This document shows, in pieces, positions 12,013-21,131 of a stretch of 64,000 nt of DNA. The first letter of the stretch is position 1. Every line of letters starts with the position of its first letter. The stretch is from Sinomonas atrocyanea (GTDB lineage: Bacteria > Actinomycetota > Actinomycetes > Actinomycetales > Micrococcaceae). Made by a program: the position numbers and the translations under genes. The notes under the pieces are model-generated. The model saw nothing but the letters and a program-made list of their open reading frames with translations, ran no database searches and was not told the DNA's origin. The stretch covers positions 20,564 to 84,563 of the forward strand of contig NZ_JAUSRH010000016.1 of assembly GCF_030811715.1 (NCBI RefSeq), given 5' to 3'.

Positions 12013-12921
12013 ATGCCCACCAGCCCGGGGCCCGCCACCGACGCCGAGATCCCCGCCTACCTCGGGCGGCTCGGCATCCCGGCGCTCGCGGACATCCACG
12101 TCCACTTCCTGCCGCCGGCGGTCCTCGCGAAGGTCTGGGCCTACTTCGACCAGGCGGAAGAACGCTACGGATGGGCGTGGCCGATCACCTACAGGACCGG
12201 CGAGGAGGAGCGCCTGCGGATCGCCCGCGGCCTCGGGCTCGCCGCGATCCCGGCGCTCACGTATGCGCACAGGCCCGGCATGGCAGCGTGGCTCAACCAC
12301 TGGTGTGCGGACTTCGCCTCGCGGGTCCCCGACGCCGTCCACTGCGGCACGATGTACCCGGAGCCCGAGGCCGGCGAGTACGTGGGCCAGGCCCTCACCG
12401 CAGGGGCACGGCTGTTCAAGGTCCACCTCCAGGTGGGCCGGTTCGGACCGGACGATCCCCTGCTCGAGCCTGCATGGGCCCAGCTCGAGGAGGCCGGGGT
12501 ACCCGTAGTCATGCACGCGGGGTCCAAGCCGCTCCCCGGGGAGTTCACCGGCCCCCAGCGCGTCGAGGCCCTCCTGCGCCGCCACCCACGGCTCGCGCTC
12601 GTGATCGCGCACCTCGGCATGCCGGAATACTGGGAGTTCGCCGACCTCGCGGCCGCGTACCCGAACGTCCACCTCGACACCACCATGGCTGCGACGGACT
12701 TCACCGAGCGGTTCGCTCCCCTTCCCGACGGCTTCCCCCACCGGCTCGCGGAGCTGGCAGACCGCGTGGTCCTCGGCTCGGACTTCCCGAACATCCCGTA
12801 CCCGTACGCCCACCAGCTCGACGCGCTCGCGCGGCTCGGCCTCGGGGACGAGTGGATGCGCAAGGTCCTGTGGCACAACGGGGCCCGGCTCCTCGGCCTG
12901 GAGGAACGCGCCGCGTCCTAG
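12013..12921 (+). CDS. Amidohydrolase family protein
   Basis: A 302-residue metal-dependent hydrolase of the amidohydrolase_2 type (TIM-barrel; many members are decarboxylases or lactonases). Visible metal and active-site motifs are ADIHVHFLPP (about 27-36), LFKVHLQVG, VPVVMHAGS, LALVIAHLG and VVLGSDFPNIPYPY near the C-terminus. It follows the MBL gene by 5 nt. ATG at 12013 is chosen because the frame upstream is inside the previous gene. Its stop codon forms the palindrome CTAG with the stop of the converging methyltransferase gene. The exact substrate is not known. Confidence 0.85.
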   Translation: MPTSPGPATDAEIPAYLGRLGIPALADIHVHFLPPAVLAKVWAYFDQAEERYGWAWPITYRTGEEERLRIARGLGLAAIPALTYAHRPGMAAWLNHWCADFASRVPDAVHCGTMYPEPEAGEYVGQALTAGARLFKVHLQVGRFGPDDPLLEPAWAQLEEAGVPVVMHAGSKPLPGEFTGPQRVEALLRRHPRLALVIAHLGMPEYWEFADLAAAYPNVHLDTTMAATDFTERFAPLPDGFPHRLAELADRVVLGSDFPNIPYPYAHQLDALARLGLGDEWMRKVLWHNGARLLGLEERAAS

Positions 12922-13724
12922 GCCCGCCCCGGCCTGCGCCCCACGCAGAAGATCCGGCGGAAGGGATAGACGGTCGTGAGGACCCCGTCCCGCTCGGACG
13001 AGGGGTACGCGTCGTAGAGGAGCTGGTTGTACTGCTCCTCGAACTGGGCGGCCTCGGCGGGAGAGAGCGCATCGAGCACGGGGCGCAGGCCCGTGCCGCG
13101 CACCCAGTTGAGGACGGCGTCCTCCCCGGTGAGGAGCTGGCAGTACGTCGTCTCCCAGACGTCTGCATCCCAGCCGGCGTCGAGCATGAGCTCGAGGTAG
13201 GCCCGGGGCTCGGACACCGGGTCGGTATGACGGAGCACCCCGCGGAGGCGGTGGTCCCACTGCGAGGACTCGGCGAGCTCGCGCATGAGGGTGTGGGAGG
13301 GGGCCGAGAAGTTGCCGGGCACCTGGACGGCCAGCCACGCGCCGGGCGCGAGCTGTTCGAGCCAGCGGCCCATGAGGCCCTGGTGCCCGGGCACCCACTG
13401 GAGGGCGGCGTTCGAGACGACCACGTCGACGTCGTCCTCCGGCTCCCAGTGGAGGATGTCGCCGTGCCGGAACGAGAGCCGGTCGCGCCCAGCGAACCGC
13501 GAGCGCGCGGCGTCGAGCATCTCCTCGGAGCTGTCCAGCCCCTCCACGTGGGCGCCGGGCCAGCGCTCGGCGAGGGTGGCGGTGAGCTCGCCCGGGCCGC
13601 AGCCGAGGTCGACGACGCGGCGCGGCGCCTCGGCCGCGATGCGTCCCGTGAGGTCGTAGAACGGCCTCGAGCGATGGTCCCCGAAGGCGGTGTAGAGGGC
13701 CGGGTCCCACGTGGGCGAACTCAT
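12918..13724 (-). CDS. SAM-dependent methyltransferase, trans-aconitate 2-methyltransferase type
   Basis: A 268-residue class I methyltransferase. The SAM-binding motif VVDLGCGPGELTATLAERWPG (about 37-57; key GCGPG), the acidic GLDSSEEML, and the motif IV region DVVVSNAALQWVPGHQGLM match the Tam family, which methylates trans-aconitate and related carboxylates. Assignment to that substrate is by family resemblance only. ATG at 13724 follows TAGCGT by 6 nt. It is divergent from the DUF3516 helicase gene and converges on the amidohydrolase gene with a 4-nt stop overlap. Confidence 0.85.
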   Translation of the reverse strand: MSSPTWDPALYTAFGDHRSRPFYDLTGRIAAEAPRRVVDLGCGPGELTATLAERWPGAHVEGLDSSEEMLDAARSRFAGRDRLSFRHGDILHWEPEDDVDVVVSNAALQWVPGHQGLMGRWLEQLAPGAWLAVQVPGNFSAPSHTLMRELAESSQWDHRLRGVLRHTDPVSEPRAYLELMLDAGWDADVWETTYCQLLTGEDAVLNWVRGTGLRPVLDALSPAEAAQFEEQYNQLLYDAYPSSERDGVLTTVYPFRRIFCVGRRPGRA

Positions 13725-13730
13725 GGGACC

Positions 13731-13749
13731 ACGCTAATCCGGATAGTCT
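13731..13749. promoter_or_regulatory. Divergent promoters of the methyltransferase and helicase genes
   Basis: TAGCGT (minus, 13731-13736) is 6 nt from the methyltransferase ATG; TAGTCT (plus, 13744-13749) is 9 nt from the helicase ATG. The 34-bp intergenic region holds both. Confidence 0.55.
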
Positions 13750-13758
13750 GGGGGCGCC

Positions 13759-16320
13759 ATGCGACTCGACACCCTGATCCCCGCGCCGTCCTCCCGCCCC
13801 GACTCCGGACAGTCCCTGGAGGACAGGGTCTACGACGCGTTCGTCGGCTGGGCCGAGGCCCGCGGGCTCTCCCTCTACCCCGCGCAGGACGAGGCGGTGC
13901 TCGAGATCGTCTCCGGCTCGAACGTGATCCTCGCGACGCCGACCGGCTCCGGCAAGTCCCTCGTGGCCGTCGCGGCGCACTTCCACGGCCTCGCGACGGG
14001 CCAGCGCAGCTACTACACCGCCCCGATCAAGGCGCTCGTGTCGGAGAAGTTCTTCGCGCTGTGCGAGATCTTCGGCGCCGAGAACGTCGGCATGGTCACG
14101 GGCGACTCGTCGGTGAACCCCGACGCCCCGATCATCTGCTGCACCGCGGAGATCCTCGCCAACCACGCCCTGCGCCTCGGCGACGCCGCCGAGCTCGGTC
14201 CGGTGATCATGGACGAGTTCCACTTCTACTCCGACCCACAGCGAGGCTGGGCCTGGCAGGTGCCCCTCCTCGAGCTCCCCCAGGCGCAGTTCCTCCTCAT
14301 GAGCGCCACGCTCGGGGATGTCAGCCGCTTCGAGCGCGAGCTCACCGAGCGCACCGGGCGGACGACGACGACCGTCGCCCACGCGGAACGGCCCATCCCG
14401 CTGCACTACTACTACGAGGAGAAGCCCGTCCACGAGACGCTCGAGGAGCTGCTCGCGACGAAGCAGGTCCCCGTCTACGTGGTGCACTTCAGCCAGCTCG
14501 AGGCGATCGAGCGGGCCCAGCAGCTCATGAGCGTGAACATGTGCACGCGCGAGGAGAAGGACCGGATCGCCGAGCTGATCGCCGGATTCCGGTTCGCGGC
14601 GGGGTTCGGCAAGACGCTCAACCGGCTGGTCCGGCACGGCATCGGGGTGCACCACGCGGGCATGCTGCCCAAGTACCGACGCCTCGTCGAGCAGCTCGCG
14701 CAGGCGGGCCTGCTCAAGGTCATCTGCGGGACGGACACCCTCGGCGTCGGGATCAACGTGCCGATCCGCACCGTCCTGCTCACCGCGCTGAGCAAGTTCG
14801 ACGGCACGCGCACGCGGCACCTCAACGCCCGGGAGTTCCACCAGATCGCCGGGCGCGCGGGGCGGGCCGGCTACGACACGGCTGGGACCGTCGTCGTGCA
14901 GGCCCCCGAGCACGTCGTGGAGAACAACCGGGCCATGGAGAAGGCGCGGGCGAAGTTCGGCGACGATGCGCGCAAGCTCCGCCAGGTCGTGAAGAAGAAG
15001 CCGCCCGAGGGGTTCGTCTCGTGGGGCCGGCCGACGTTCGAGAAGCTCGTCGAGGCCGCCCCGGAGCCGCTGAGCTCAAGCTTCACCGTGACCCACGCGA
15101 TGCTCCTGAATCTCATGGCGCGTCCCGGCAATCCCTTCACGGCGGCGCACCGGCTCCTCACCGAGAACCACGAGCCGCGGCCCGTCCAGCTGCGCCTCAT
15201 GCGCCGGGCCCTCGGGATCCTCCGCGAGCTCATCGCCGCCGACGTGGTCGAGCGGATCCCCGACGCCGAGCTCACCGACGCCCAACGGGCGAGCGGGCAC
15301 ACGCTGCGCCTGACCGTGGACCTGCAGGAGAACTTCGCGCTCAACCAGCCGCTCTCCCCGTTCGCGCTCGCGGCCCTGGACCTGCTGGACCCGGACTCCC
15401 CCTCCTACGCCCTCGACGTCGTCTCCGTCATCGAGGCCACGCTCGAGAAGCCGCGGCAGATCCTCTCGGCACAGCTCAAGCGCGCCAAGACCGAGGCGGT
15501 CGCCGCGATGAAGGCCGAGGGCATGGAGTACACCGAGCGGATGAACGCGCTCGACGCCGTCACCTATCCGGAGCCCCTCAAGGAACTGCTCGAGGCCGCG
15601 TTCGAGACCTACCGCCGGCACGCTCCCTGGGTGGGCGACTTCGAGCTCGCACCGAAGTCGGTGGTCCGGGACATGTACGAGCGGGCCATGGACTTCGGCG
15701 AGTTCGTCCAGTTCTACGGCCTCGCCCGCAGCGAGGGAATCGTGCTGCGCTACCTGACCGACGCGTTCAAGGCCCTGCGCCAGACCGTCCCGCAGGATGC
15801 GCTGCGCGAGGACCTCGAGGACCTCATCGCGTGGCTCGGCGAGCTGGTCCGCCAGGTAGACTCCTCGCTCCTGGACGAGTGGGAGGAGCTCACGAGCGGC
15901 AAGGACCTGCACGCCCACGACGCCCCGCCCCCTCCCCCGCCGGCGCTCACCTCCAACGTGCGCGCCTTCCGGGTCATGGTGCGCAACGAGCTGTTCCGAC
16001 GGGTCGAGCTGTTCGCCGACGAGGACTCGGACGCGCTCGCCGCGCTGGACGGGGACGAAGGATTCGGGGTCGCCGCGTGGGAGGACGCGCTCGACGCCTA
16101 CTTCGAGGAGCACGAGGACATCGGCACCGGCCCGGACGCGCGCGGGCCGCAGCTGCTCGTCATCGACGAGCAGCCTGGCGTGTGGCACGTGCGGCAGATC
16201 TTCGAGGACCCCGCGGGCAACCGCGACTGGGGCTTCTCCGCCGACGTGGACCTCGCCGCGAGCGACGCCGCGGGCAGCGCCGTGATCCGTCTGACCGCGG
16301 TGGGGCGGCTCGGGGGCTAG
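13759..16320 (+). CDS. DEAD/DEAH-box superfamily 2 helicase with DUF3516 C-terminus
   Basis: An 853-residue Ski2/Mtr4-like SF2 helicase. Motif I ATPTGSGKS is at about 60-68, the Walker B box is DEFH (VIMDEFHFYSDP), motif III is SATLGD, and motif VI is HQIAGRAGRAGYD. RecA-like domains cover about 40-400 and the DUF3516 region fills the rest, with an acidic stretch near 770-800. The family is widespread in actinobacteria; a role in RNA turnover is inferred from Ski2/Mtr4 resemblance and is unproven. No cofactor gene (PNPase, RNase) is adjacent. The TAG stop doubles as part of the -10 of the next gene. Confidence 0.92.
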   Translation: MRLDTLIPAPSSRPDSGQSLEDRVYDAFVGWAEARGLSLYPAQDEAVLEIVSGSNVILATPTGSGKSLVAVAAHFHGLATGQRSYYTAPIKALVSEKFFALCEIFGAENVGMVTGDSSVNPDAPIICCTAEILANHALRLGDAAELGPVIMDEFHFYSDPQRGWAWQVPLLELPQAQFLLMSATLGDVSRFERELTERTGRTTTTVAHAERPIPLHYYYEEKPVHETLEELLATKQVPVYVVHFSQLEAIERAQQLMSVNMCTREEKDRIAELIAGFRFAAGFGKTLNRLVRHGIGVHHAGMLPKYRRLVEQLAQAGLLKVICGTDTLGVGINVPIRTVLLTALSKFDGTRTRHLNAREFHQIAGRAGRAGYDTAGTVVVQAPEHVVENNRAMEKARAKFGDDARKLRQVVKKKPPEGFVSWGRPTFEKLVEAAPEPLSSSFTVTHAMLLNLMARPGNPFTAAHRLLTENHEPRPVQLRLMRRALGILRELIAADVVERIPDAELTDAQRASGHTLRLTVDLQENFALNQPLSPFALAALDLLDPDSPSYALDVVSVIEATLEKPRQILSAQLKRAKTEAVAAMKAEGMEYTERMNALDAVTYPEPLKELLEAAFETYRRHAPWVGDFELAPKSVVRDMYERAMDFGEFVQFYGLARSEGIVLRYLTDAFKALRQTVPQDALREDLEDLIAWLGELVRQVDSSLLDEWEELTSGKDLHAHDAPPPPPPALTSNVRAFRVMVRNELFRRVELFADEDSDALAALDGDEGFGVAAWEDALDAYFEEHEDIGTGPDARGPQLLVIDEQPGVWHVRQIFEDPAGNRDWGFSADVDLAASDAAGSAVIRLTAVGRLGG

Positions 16321-16323
16321 GTT
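16318..16323 (+). promoter_or_regulatory. -10 hexamer TAGGTT of the GNAT gene, built on the helicase stop codon
   Basis: TAGGTT is 7 nt before the GNAT ATG. Its first three bases are the TAG stop of the helicase gene. A GGGAGG also lies in the spacer, so both leaderless and leadered initiation are possible. Confidence 0.5.
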
Positions 16324-16330
16324 GGGAGGC

Positions 16331-16855
16331 ATGACCGTTTCCACCACCGCACTCCTCCGGCCCGCCGAGCCCGCCGACGTCCCCGTCATCCTCGAACTCA
16401 TCCACGAGCTCGCGGTCTACGAGAAGGAGCCGGACGCGGTGAAGAACACCGCGGAGGCACTCGAGGCGCAGCTGTTCGGCGAGAACCCGGCGATCTTCGC
16501 CCACGTGGTCGAGGACCGCTCCAGCGCCGGCTCGCCGGAGGTCATGGGCTTCGCCCTGTGGTTCCTGAACTACTCGACGTGGGAGGGCACCCACGGGATC
16601 TACCTCGAGGACCTCTACGTCCGCCCGGCCGCCCGCGGCCGGGGCTACGGCAAGGCGCTGCTGGCCGAGCTCGCGCGGATCGCCGTGGAGCGCGGCTACG
16701 CACGGGTCGAGTGGGCCGTGCTGAAGTGGAACGAGCCCTCCATCGGCTTCTACCGCAGCCTGGGCGCCGCGCCGATGGAGGAATGGGACACGTTCCGCCT
16801 CACCGGGTCCGCCCTCGCGGAGTTCGGGGCATCCGCGGCAGGGTCGGCGGGGTGA
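16331..16855 (+). CDS. GNAT-family N-acetyltransferase, diamine acetyltransferase-like
   Basis: A 174-residue acetyl-CoA-dependent acetyltransferase. The sequence closely follows the spermidine/spermine acetyltransferase pattern: the VILELIHELAVYEKEPD N-terminus, LWFLNYSTWEGTHGIYLEDLYV, acetyl-CoA loop RPAARGRGYGKALLAELA (Q/RxxGxG/A), and WAVLKWNEPSIGFYRSLGA. Polyamines or related amines are the likely substrates by resemblance. ATG at 16331 is preceded by GGGAGG and a -10-like TAGGTT. The next gene overlaps it by 4 nt. Confidence 0.9.
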   Translation: MTVSTTALLRPAEPADVPVILELIHELAVYEKEPDAVKNTAEALEAQLFGENPAIFAHVVEDRSSAGSPEVMGFALWFLNYSTWEGTHGIYLEDLYVRPAARGRGYGKALLAELARIAVERGYARVEWAVLKWNEPSIGFYRSLGAAPMEEWDTFRLTGSALAEFGASAAGSAG

Positions 16856-18216
16856 GCACGACGGCGGGTGGGTGCCCGAGCAGGGCCGGTGCGGCGCCGT
16901 CGTCCGCCCACCGCATCGTCGGAGCGCACGAGTTCCGCGGAATGCGCACCGTGGAGCACGTCTTCGCGGTGCCGCTCGACCACGGACGGCCCGACGGTGA
17001 ACTCATCGAGGTGTTCGCGCGCGAGTACGTGGCCGCAGCGCACTCCGCCGGCGCCGTCGAGCGCCTGCCGTGGCTCGTCTTCCTCCAGGGCGGCCCCGGT
17101 GGCCGCGGCGGGCGGGTGACGAGCCTGAGCGGCTGGATGAAGGCCGCGGCCAAGGACTTCCGGATCCTCATGCTCGACCAGCGCGGCACCGGCCTCTCGA
17201 CCCCCGCGGACCGCACCACCCTCCCCCGCCGCGGCGGACCGGCCGCGCAGGCCGCATACCTCGGGCACTTCAGGGCGGACTCGATCGTGCTCGACTGCGA
17301 GGTGATCCGGCGGGCGCTCGGGTCGGGGCCGTGGACCGTGTTCGGGCAGAGCTTCGGCGGGTTCTGCGCCCTCAGCTACCTCTCCTTCGCCCCGCAGGGG
17401 GTGCGGCGCGCGATCATCACCGGCGGCCTCGCACCCCTGGACGGCCCGGCGGAGCGCGTCTACCGGGCCACCTACGCGCGGGTCGCCGATCGCAATGCCG
17501 AGTACTTCGGCTGGTACCCGGATGACCGGGCACGGGTGACCGAGGTCATGGCCCACCTGGGGTCGGCCGAGGAGCGACTCCCGTCCGGCGAACGGCTCAC
17601 GCCCGAGCGCTTCCAACTCGTCGGGAGCCTGCTGGGCGGCAACACGCGCGTGGACCAGCTGCACTACCTGCTCGAGGATGCCTTCACCCTCGGCACCGAC
17701 GGGCAGCGCCTCTCCGACGCATTCCTGGCCCAGGTGCACTCCCTCGTGACGAGGGCTCCGAACCCGCTCTACGCCGTGCTGCACGAGGCCATCTACGCCC
17801 AGGGCGAGGCCACTGACTGGGCCGCGTGGCGCGTTCTGGACGAGCATCCCGAGTTCCGTCCCGACGCCGCCGAGCCGCTGCTGCTCGGCGAGATGGTGAT
17901 GCCGTGGTACTTCGAGCAGGATCCCGCACTCGTGCCGCTGGCCGAGGCTGCGCGCCTCCTGGCCGAGCGGTCCGACTGGGGGCCGCTGTACGATCCGGCC
18001 CGGCTCGCGGCGAACGAGGTGCCGGTCGCCGCCGCCGTGTACCGCGACGACATCTTCGTGGACCGTGGCCTCTCGCTCGAGACGGCAGGGCGCGTGCGCG
18101 GGCTCGACGTCTGGGAGACCGGCGACTTCCACCACGACGGCATCTCGGACGACGGCGAGGCGATCTTCGCGCGGCTCCTGGCGATGGCAGACCCCGACCC
18201 CACTCAGGGCGGGTGA
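16852..18216 (+). CDS. Alpha/beta hydrolase, proline iminopeptidase-like (S33 family)
   Basis: A 454-residue alpha/beta-hydrolase with an N-terminal FLQGGPGGRGG oxyanion-hole segment, MLDQRGTGLS, and the nucleophile elbow VFGQSFGGFCAL (GQSFGG, Ser about residue 165). The C-terminal GDFHHDGI supplies the probable catalytic His. These are hallmarks of peptidase family S33, so removal of N-terminal proline or a related residue is likely but unproven. The GTG start overlaps the GNAT stop by 4 nt (GTGA), indicating coupling; the longer open frame upstream lies inside the GNAT gene. Confidence 0.9.
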   Translation: MSTTAGGCPSRAGAAPSSAHRIVGAHEFRGMRTVEHVFAVPLDHGRPDGELIEVFAREYVAAAHSAGAVERLPWLVFLQGGPGGRGGRVTSLSGWMKAAAKDFRILMLDQRGTGLSTPADRTTLPRRGGPAAQAAYLGHFRADSIVLDCEVIRRALGSGPWTVFGQSFGGFCALSYLSFAPQGVRRAIITGGLAPLDGPAERVYRATYARVADRNAEYFGWYPDDRARVTEVMAHLGSAEERLPSGERLTPERFQLVGSLLGGNTRVDQLHYLLEDAFTLGTDGQRLSDAFLAQVHSLVTRAPNPLYAVLHEAIYAQGEATDWAAWRVLDEHPEFRPDAAEPLLLGEMVMPWYFEQDPALVPLAEAARLLAERSDWGPLYDPARLAANEVPVAAAVYRDDIFVDRGLSLETAGRVRGLDVWETGDFHHDGISDDGEAIFARLLAMADPDPTQGG

Positions 18217-18261
18217 CGGGCGCCGCCGAGGAATGTCGGACCCCCGTGATGGGATGAATCC

Positions 18262-19734
18262 ATGGAGGGGTACTGCGGTTCGGCGCACGACGGCGAGTGG
18301 TCGCCGTCGCGTGACCATGTGCCGCGGTCACTGCCCCCGGAGGGGCCGGATGATGACCCGCTGTGCTGGGCGGAGGCGTGGGACCCTGCTCCCGCTGACG
18401 CGGAGGCCCTGAGCGAGCCCTCCCGGCGCGCGGCGGAGCGGGTCTTCAGGATCGACTCACTCGTGGGCGGGCTCTCGGTGTGCAGGGCCGTGGAGTCCCA
18501 GCTCCACGCCGACCGGGCGAGGAGTGTCCGGCGGATCGCAGTGCTGCTGGGAGCGGAGTCGGCGGACCCGATGGAACGGCTCGAGGCGCCCTCGCTCGCC
18601 GCCGCCGAGGTCGCCGCGGAGCTGTTCCTCCCGCCGCGTGCCGCTCGGGCGCTCGTCGCCGAGTGCCTGGCCCTCACCGAGCCCGCAGCCGCGCCTCTGC
18701 TGGCCGCGCTCGACGACGCCCGCATCGACCGGGAGCGGGCCAGGACGATCCTGAGCGCGTCAGCCTGCGTGCCCGATGCGGCGGTCGCCGAGTTCATCCA
18801 CCGCGCGATCCGCCTAGCCTCAGCGGAGCCCTCGCCCGGCGAGTCGGCGGTCCGCACTGCGGTGCCGTTATCGGTGCCGGCACTGCGGCGGTCCCTGCGG
18901 CGGCTCGCCGAGGAGTACTCCGCCGACGCCTTGGCCGCGCGGTCCCGGGCAGCGCGCGAGCACCGCCGGGTCGAGGTGGACCCCTGCGACGATGGGATGT
19001 GCCTCCTCACCGCCTATCTGCCTCTCGTCGACGGCGCCATGATCGACACCAGGCTGCAGGCCGTCGCCCAAGCACAGGCCGCCGACGACCCCCGGACCAC
19101 GGCCCAGAAGCGCGCGGACGCGTTCACGGGCCTGCTCCTCGCGCCGGTGTCGGGGACCATGTCCGAGCCACGCGGCGGCGTCCGCACGGAGATCGTCGTG
19201 ACCATCCCGTACGGCACTGTCCTTCCAACCCCCGGTCCCGCCACACCCGGCTCCTCGGCGACGGGGCTGAAGCTCGCGGAGGCTCCTGCAGAGATCCAGG
19301 GCTACGGGCTCGTCGATGCCGAGACTGCGCGGTCGCTGGCCGCCCATGCGGCCACCTGGGTGGGCGCTGTCATCGACCCGAACGCCGGTGTCCCCTTGGC
19401 ACTCGGCCGCACCCGCTACACACCGCCGCCCGCGCTGCGCCGCTACCTCGCGCTCAGAGACGCCGGCTGCACCTTCCCAGGATGCGACGCCCCGCACCCG
19501 CGCACGGAGGCAGACCACCTCCGTGAGTGGTCACACGGCGGCAGCACGGGTCGGGACAACCTCGCCCTCCTCTGCCCCGAGCACCACCGCATCAAGACGC
19601 TCGGGCACTGGAAAGCGGAGAACGACGTCCCGGCGGGCACGACGGTCTGGACCTCGTGCCTCGGCCGCACCCACGTCACACGCGGCACGCCCCCGGCGCC
19701 ACCACCTCGGCCTCCGCAACCGCCCCCGTTCTGA
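18262..19734 (+). CDS. HNH endonuclease-signature protein with DUF222 (13E12 family)
   Basis: A 490-residue protein of the actinobacterial 13E12 repeat family: a DUF222 helical region (about 50-380) followed by a C-terminal HNH domain with CTFPGCDAP, the DHLREWSHGG HNH core, NLALLCPEHHRIKTLG, and a Pro-rich tail. A zinc-bound nuclease fold is clear; biological role is unknown. Such proteins are often multicopy and have been linked loosely to mobile DNA, but there is no integrase, repeat or attachment site here. Base composition looks the same as its neighbours. Confidence 0.9.
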   Translation: MEGYCGSAHDGEWSPSRDHVPRSLPPEGPDDDPLCWAEAWDPAPADAEALSEPSRRAAERVFRIDSLVGGLSVCRAVESQLHADRARSVRRIAVLLGAESADPMERLEAPSLAAAEVAAELFLPPRAARALVAECLALTEPAAAPLLAALDDARIDRERARTILSASACVPDAAVAEFIHRAIRLASAEPSPGESAVRTAVPLSVPALRRSLRRLAEEYSADALAARSRAAREHRRVEVDPCDDGMCLLTAYLPLVDGAMIDTRLQAVAQAQAADDPRTTAQKRADAFTGLLLAPVSGTMSEPRGGVRTEIVVTIPYGTVLPTPGPATPGSSATGLKLAEAPAEIQGYGLVDAETARSLAAHAATWVGAVIDPNAGVPLALGRTRYTPPPALRRYLALRDAGCTFPGCDAPHPRTEADHLREWSHGGSTGRDNLALLCPEHHRIKTLGHWKAENDVPAGTTVWTSCLGRTHVTRGTPPAPPPRPPQPPPF

Positions 19735-19749
19735 GCTGCAGGGTCTCCC

Positions 19750-19769
19750 ATCTCAGCCCATGCTGGGAT
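19750..19769. terminator. Hairpin between converging HNH and MFS genes
   Basis: ATCTCAGC / GCTGGGAT pairs over 8 bp (one T-G wobble) with a 4-nt loop, 16 nt after the HNH stop codon and 31 nt beyond the MFS stop. It may serve both strands. No U-tract is visible. Confidence 0.4.
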
Positions 19770-19799
19770 GCGCCCTGAGAACCCGCCGGAGCCAGACCG

Positions 19800-21131
19800 T
19801 CAGGCGGGGTCGAGGCGTCGGCGCCCGGCCACGGACCGCGTCACGGCGAGCACGAGGACGGCGACGCTCAGCACACCGGCCGCCAGGGCGAGTCCCTCGA
19901 AGCCGATGAGCGCCATCGCGACCCCGGAGAGCGCGCCGCCGGCGGCTCCCGCGAGGCCCATGGCCGTGTCGCTCGCACCCTGCGCCTGGACCCGGTGGAC
20001 GGGTCCGACGCTCTCGGCCAGGAGCGCAGAGCCGGCGATCGTCGCGGCGGACCATCCGAGCCCGAGCAGGACGAGGCCCACAGCTACGGCCGGGGGGCTC
20101 GGTGCCCCGAGCGCGGCGACGGCAACGGCGAGCAGGAGCACAACATGGCCGCCGGCAAGAACCCGACGCCGCCCGTAGCGGTCCGAGAGCCAGCCCATGA
20201 GCGGCGAGAGCGCATACATCCCGGCGATGTGCAGCGAGATCGTGAACCCGATGAGCGCGAACGAGTCGGTGCTCACGCGGCCCTCGTGGCCCATGCCGGC
20301 CATGGGCCCCACCGTGACCTGCTGGAGGTGCAGCGGGGTCATCGACATGACCGAGACCATGACGGCGTGCGCGGCGACGACGCCCAGGACGCCGAGGACG
20401 GCGTCGGGTGAGGTACGGATCGCGCGGACGCCGCCCGTGAACGCCGCACCCCAAGGGGTCCCACCCGAGCGGGCGGCCCGGTCCTGAGGAGCCTCCTGGA
20501 TGCCGGCGCGGCGCCGGGCCTCGAGCAGAGGGTCGGGGCGCAGGCCGACGAGCAGGATCACGGCGGCCAGCGCCATCCCGGCGACGGAGATGACGAACGG
20601 GCCGGCCGTCTCGGGCAGGTGGAGGGCCGTGCCGAGGGCGGCCCCGGGCCGGATGAGGTTGGGGCCCGCCACCGCGCCCACGGTGATGGACCAGACGACG
20701 AGCGAGAGGTCCCGGCCGCGGTGGGCGGCGCCGGCGAGGTCGAGCGCTGCAAAGCGCGACTGGAGGTTCACGGCTGTCCCCACCCCGAGCAGCGCCCCGC
20801 CCGCCAAAAGGACCGGCAACGATGAGGTGACGGTGGAGAGCACGACCGCGAGTGAGCCCGCCATGGCGAGGGCCAGGCCCACGACGAGCGCCGTCCGGCG
20901 GCCCTTCGCGGCGGCGAGACCCGCCAGGGGCAGGGCGGCGACGGCGGCCGTGAGGGTCAGCACGGTCGTCACGGACCCTGCCCAGGCATCGGAGCCGCCG
21001 TACTGGACGGCGAGCAGGGAACCGATGGCGAGCGTCGCACCGTTCCCGAGACCGCTCAGCAGCTGCGCGGAGGCCAGCACCCCCACGGTCCTGCGCTGCA
21101 GGCGGCGCTGCCCGGCGCCGGGGTCAGGCAT
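19800..21131 (-). CDS. Major facilitator superfamily transporter
   Basis: A 443-residue integral membrane protein with about 12 hydrophobic segments. The MFS loop 2-3 signature is loose in the first half ([12 protein letters not shown]) and clear in the second half ([16 protein letters not shown]). This resembles drug-export type MFS proteins; direction and substrate cannot be told. ATG at 21131 overlaps the uvrB stop by 8 nt (ATGCCTGA), so it is translated from the uvrB transcript, an unusual partner for a repair gene. The open frame further upstream is the uvrB shadow. Confidence 0.9.
   Translation of the reverse strand: MPDPGAGQRRLQRRTVGVLASAQLLSGLGNGATLAIGSLLAVQYGGSDAWAGSVTTVLTLTAAVAALPLAGLAAAKGRRTALVVGLALAMAGSLAVVLSTVTSSLPVLLAGGALLGVGTAVNLQSRFAALDLAGAAHRGRDLSLVVWSITVGAVAGPNLIRPGAALGTALHLPETAGPFVISVAGMALAAVILLVGLRPDPLLEARRRAGIQEAPQDRAARSGGTPWGAAFTGGVRAIRTSPDAVLGVLGVVAAHAVMVSVMSMTPLHLQQVTVGPMAGMGHEGRVSTDSFALIGFTISLHIAGMYALSPLMGWLSDRYGRRRVLAGGHVVLLLAVAVAALGAPSPPAVAVGLVLLGLGWSAATIAGSALLAESVGPVHRVQAQGASDTAMGLAGAAGGALSGVAMALIGFEGLALAAGVLSVAVLVLAVTRSVAGRRRLDPA

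Noticed and set aside
12171..16334. 1387-codon plus-strand frame running through the methyltransferase and helicase region
   Set aside because: It is the out-of-frame shadow of the amidohydrolase and helicase genes and the antisense of the methyltransferase gene.
18262..19734. HNH/DUF222 gene considered as part of a mobile element or intron
   Set aside because: No flanking repeats, integrase, attachment site or composition change. It sits between ordinary chromosomal genes.
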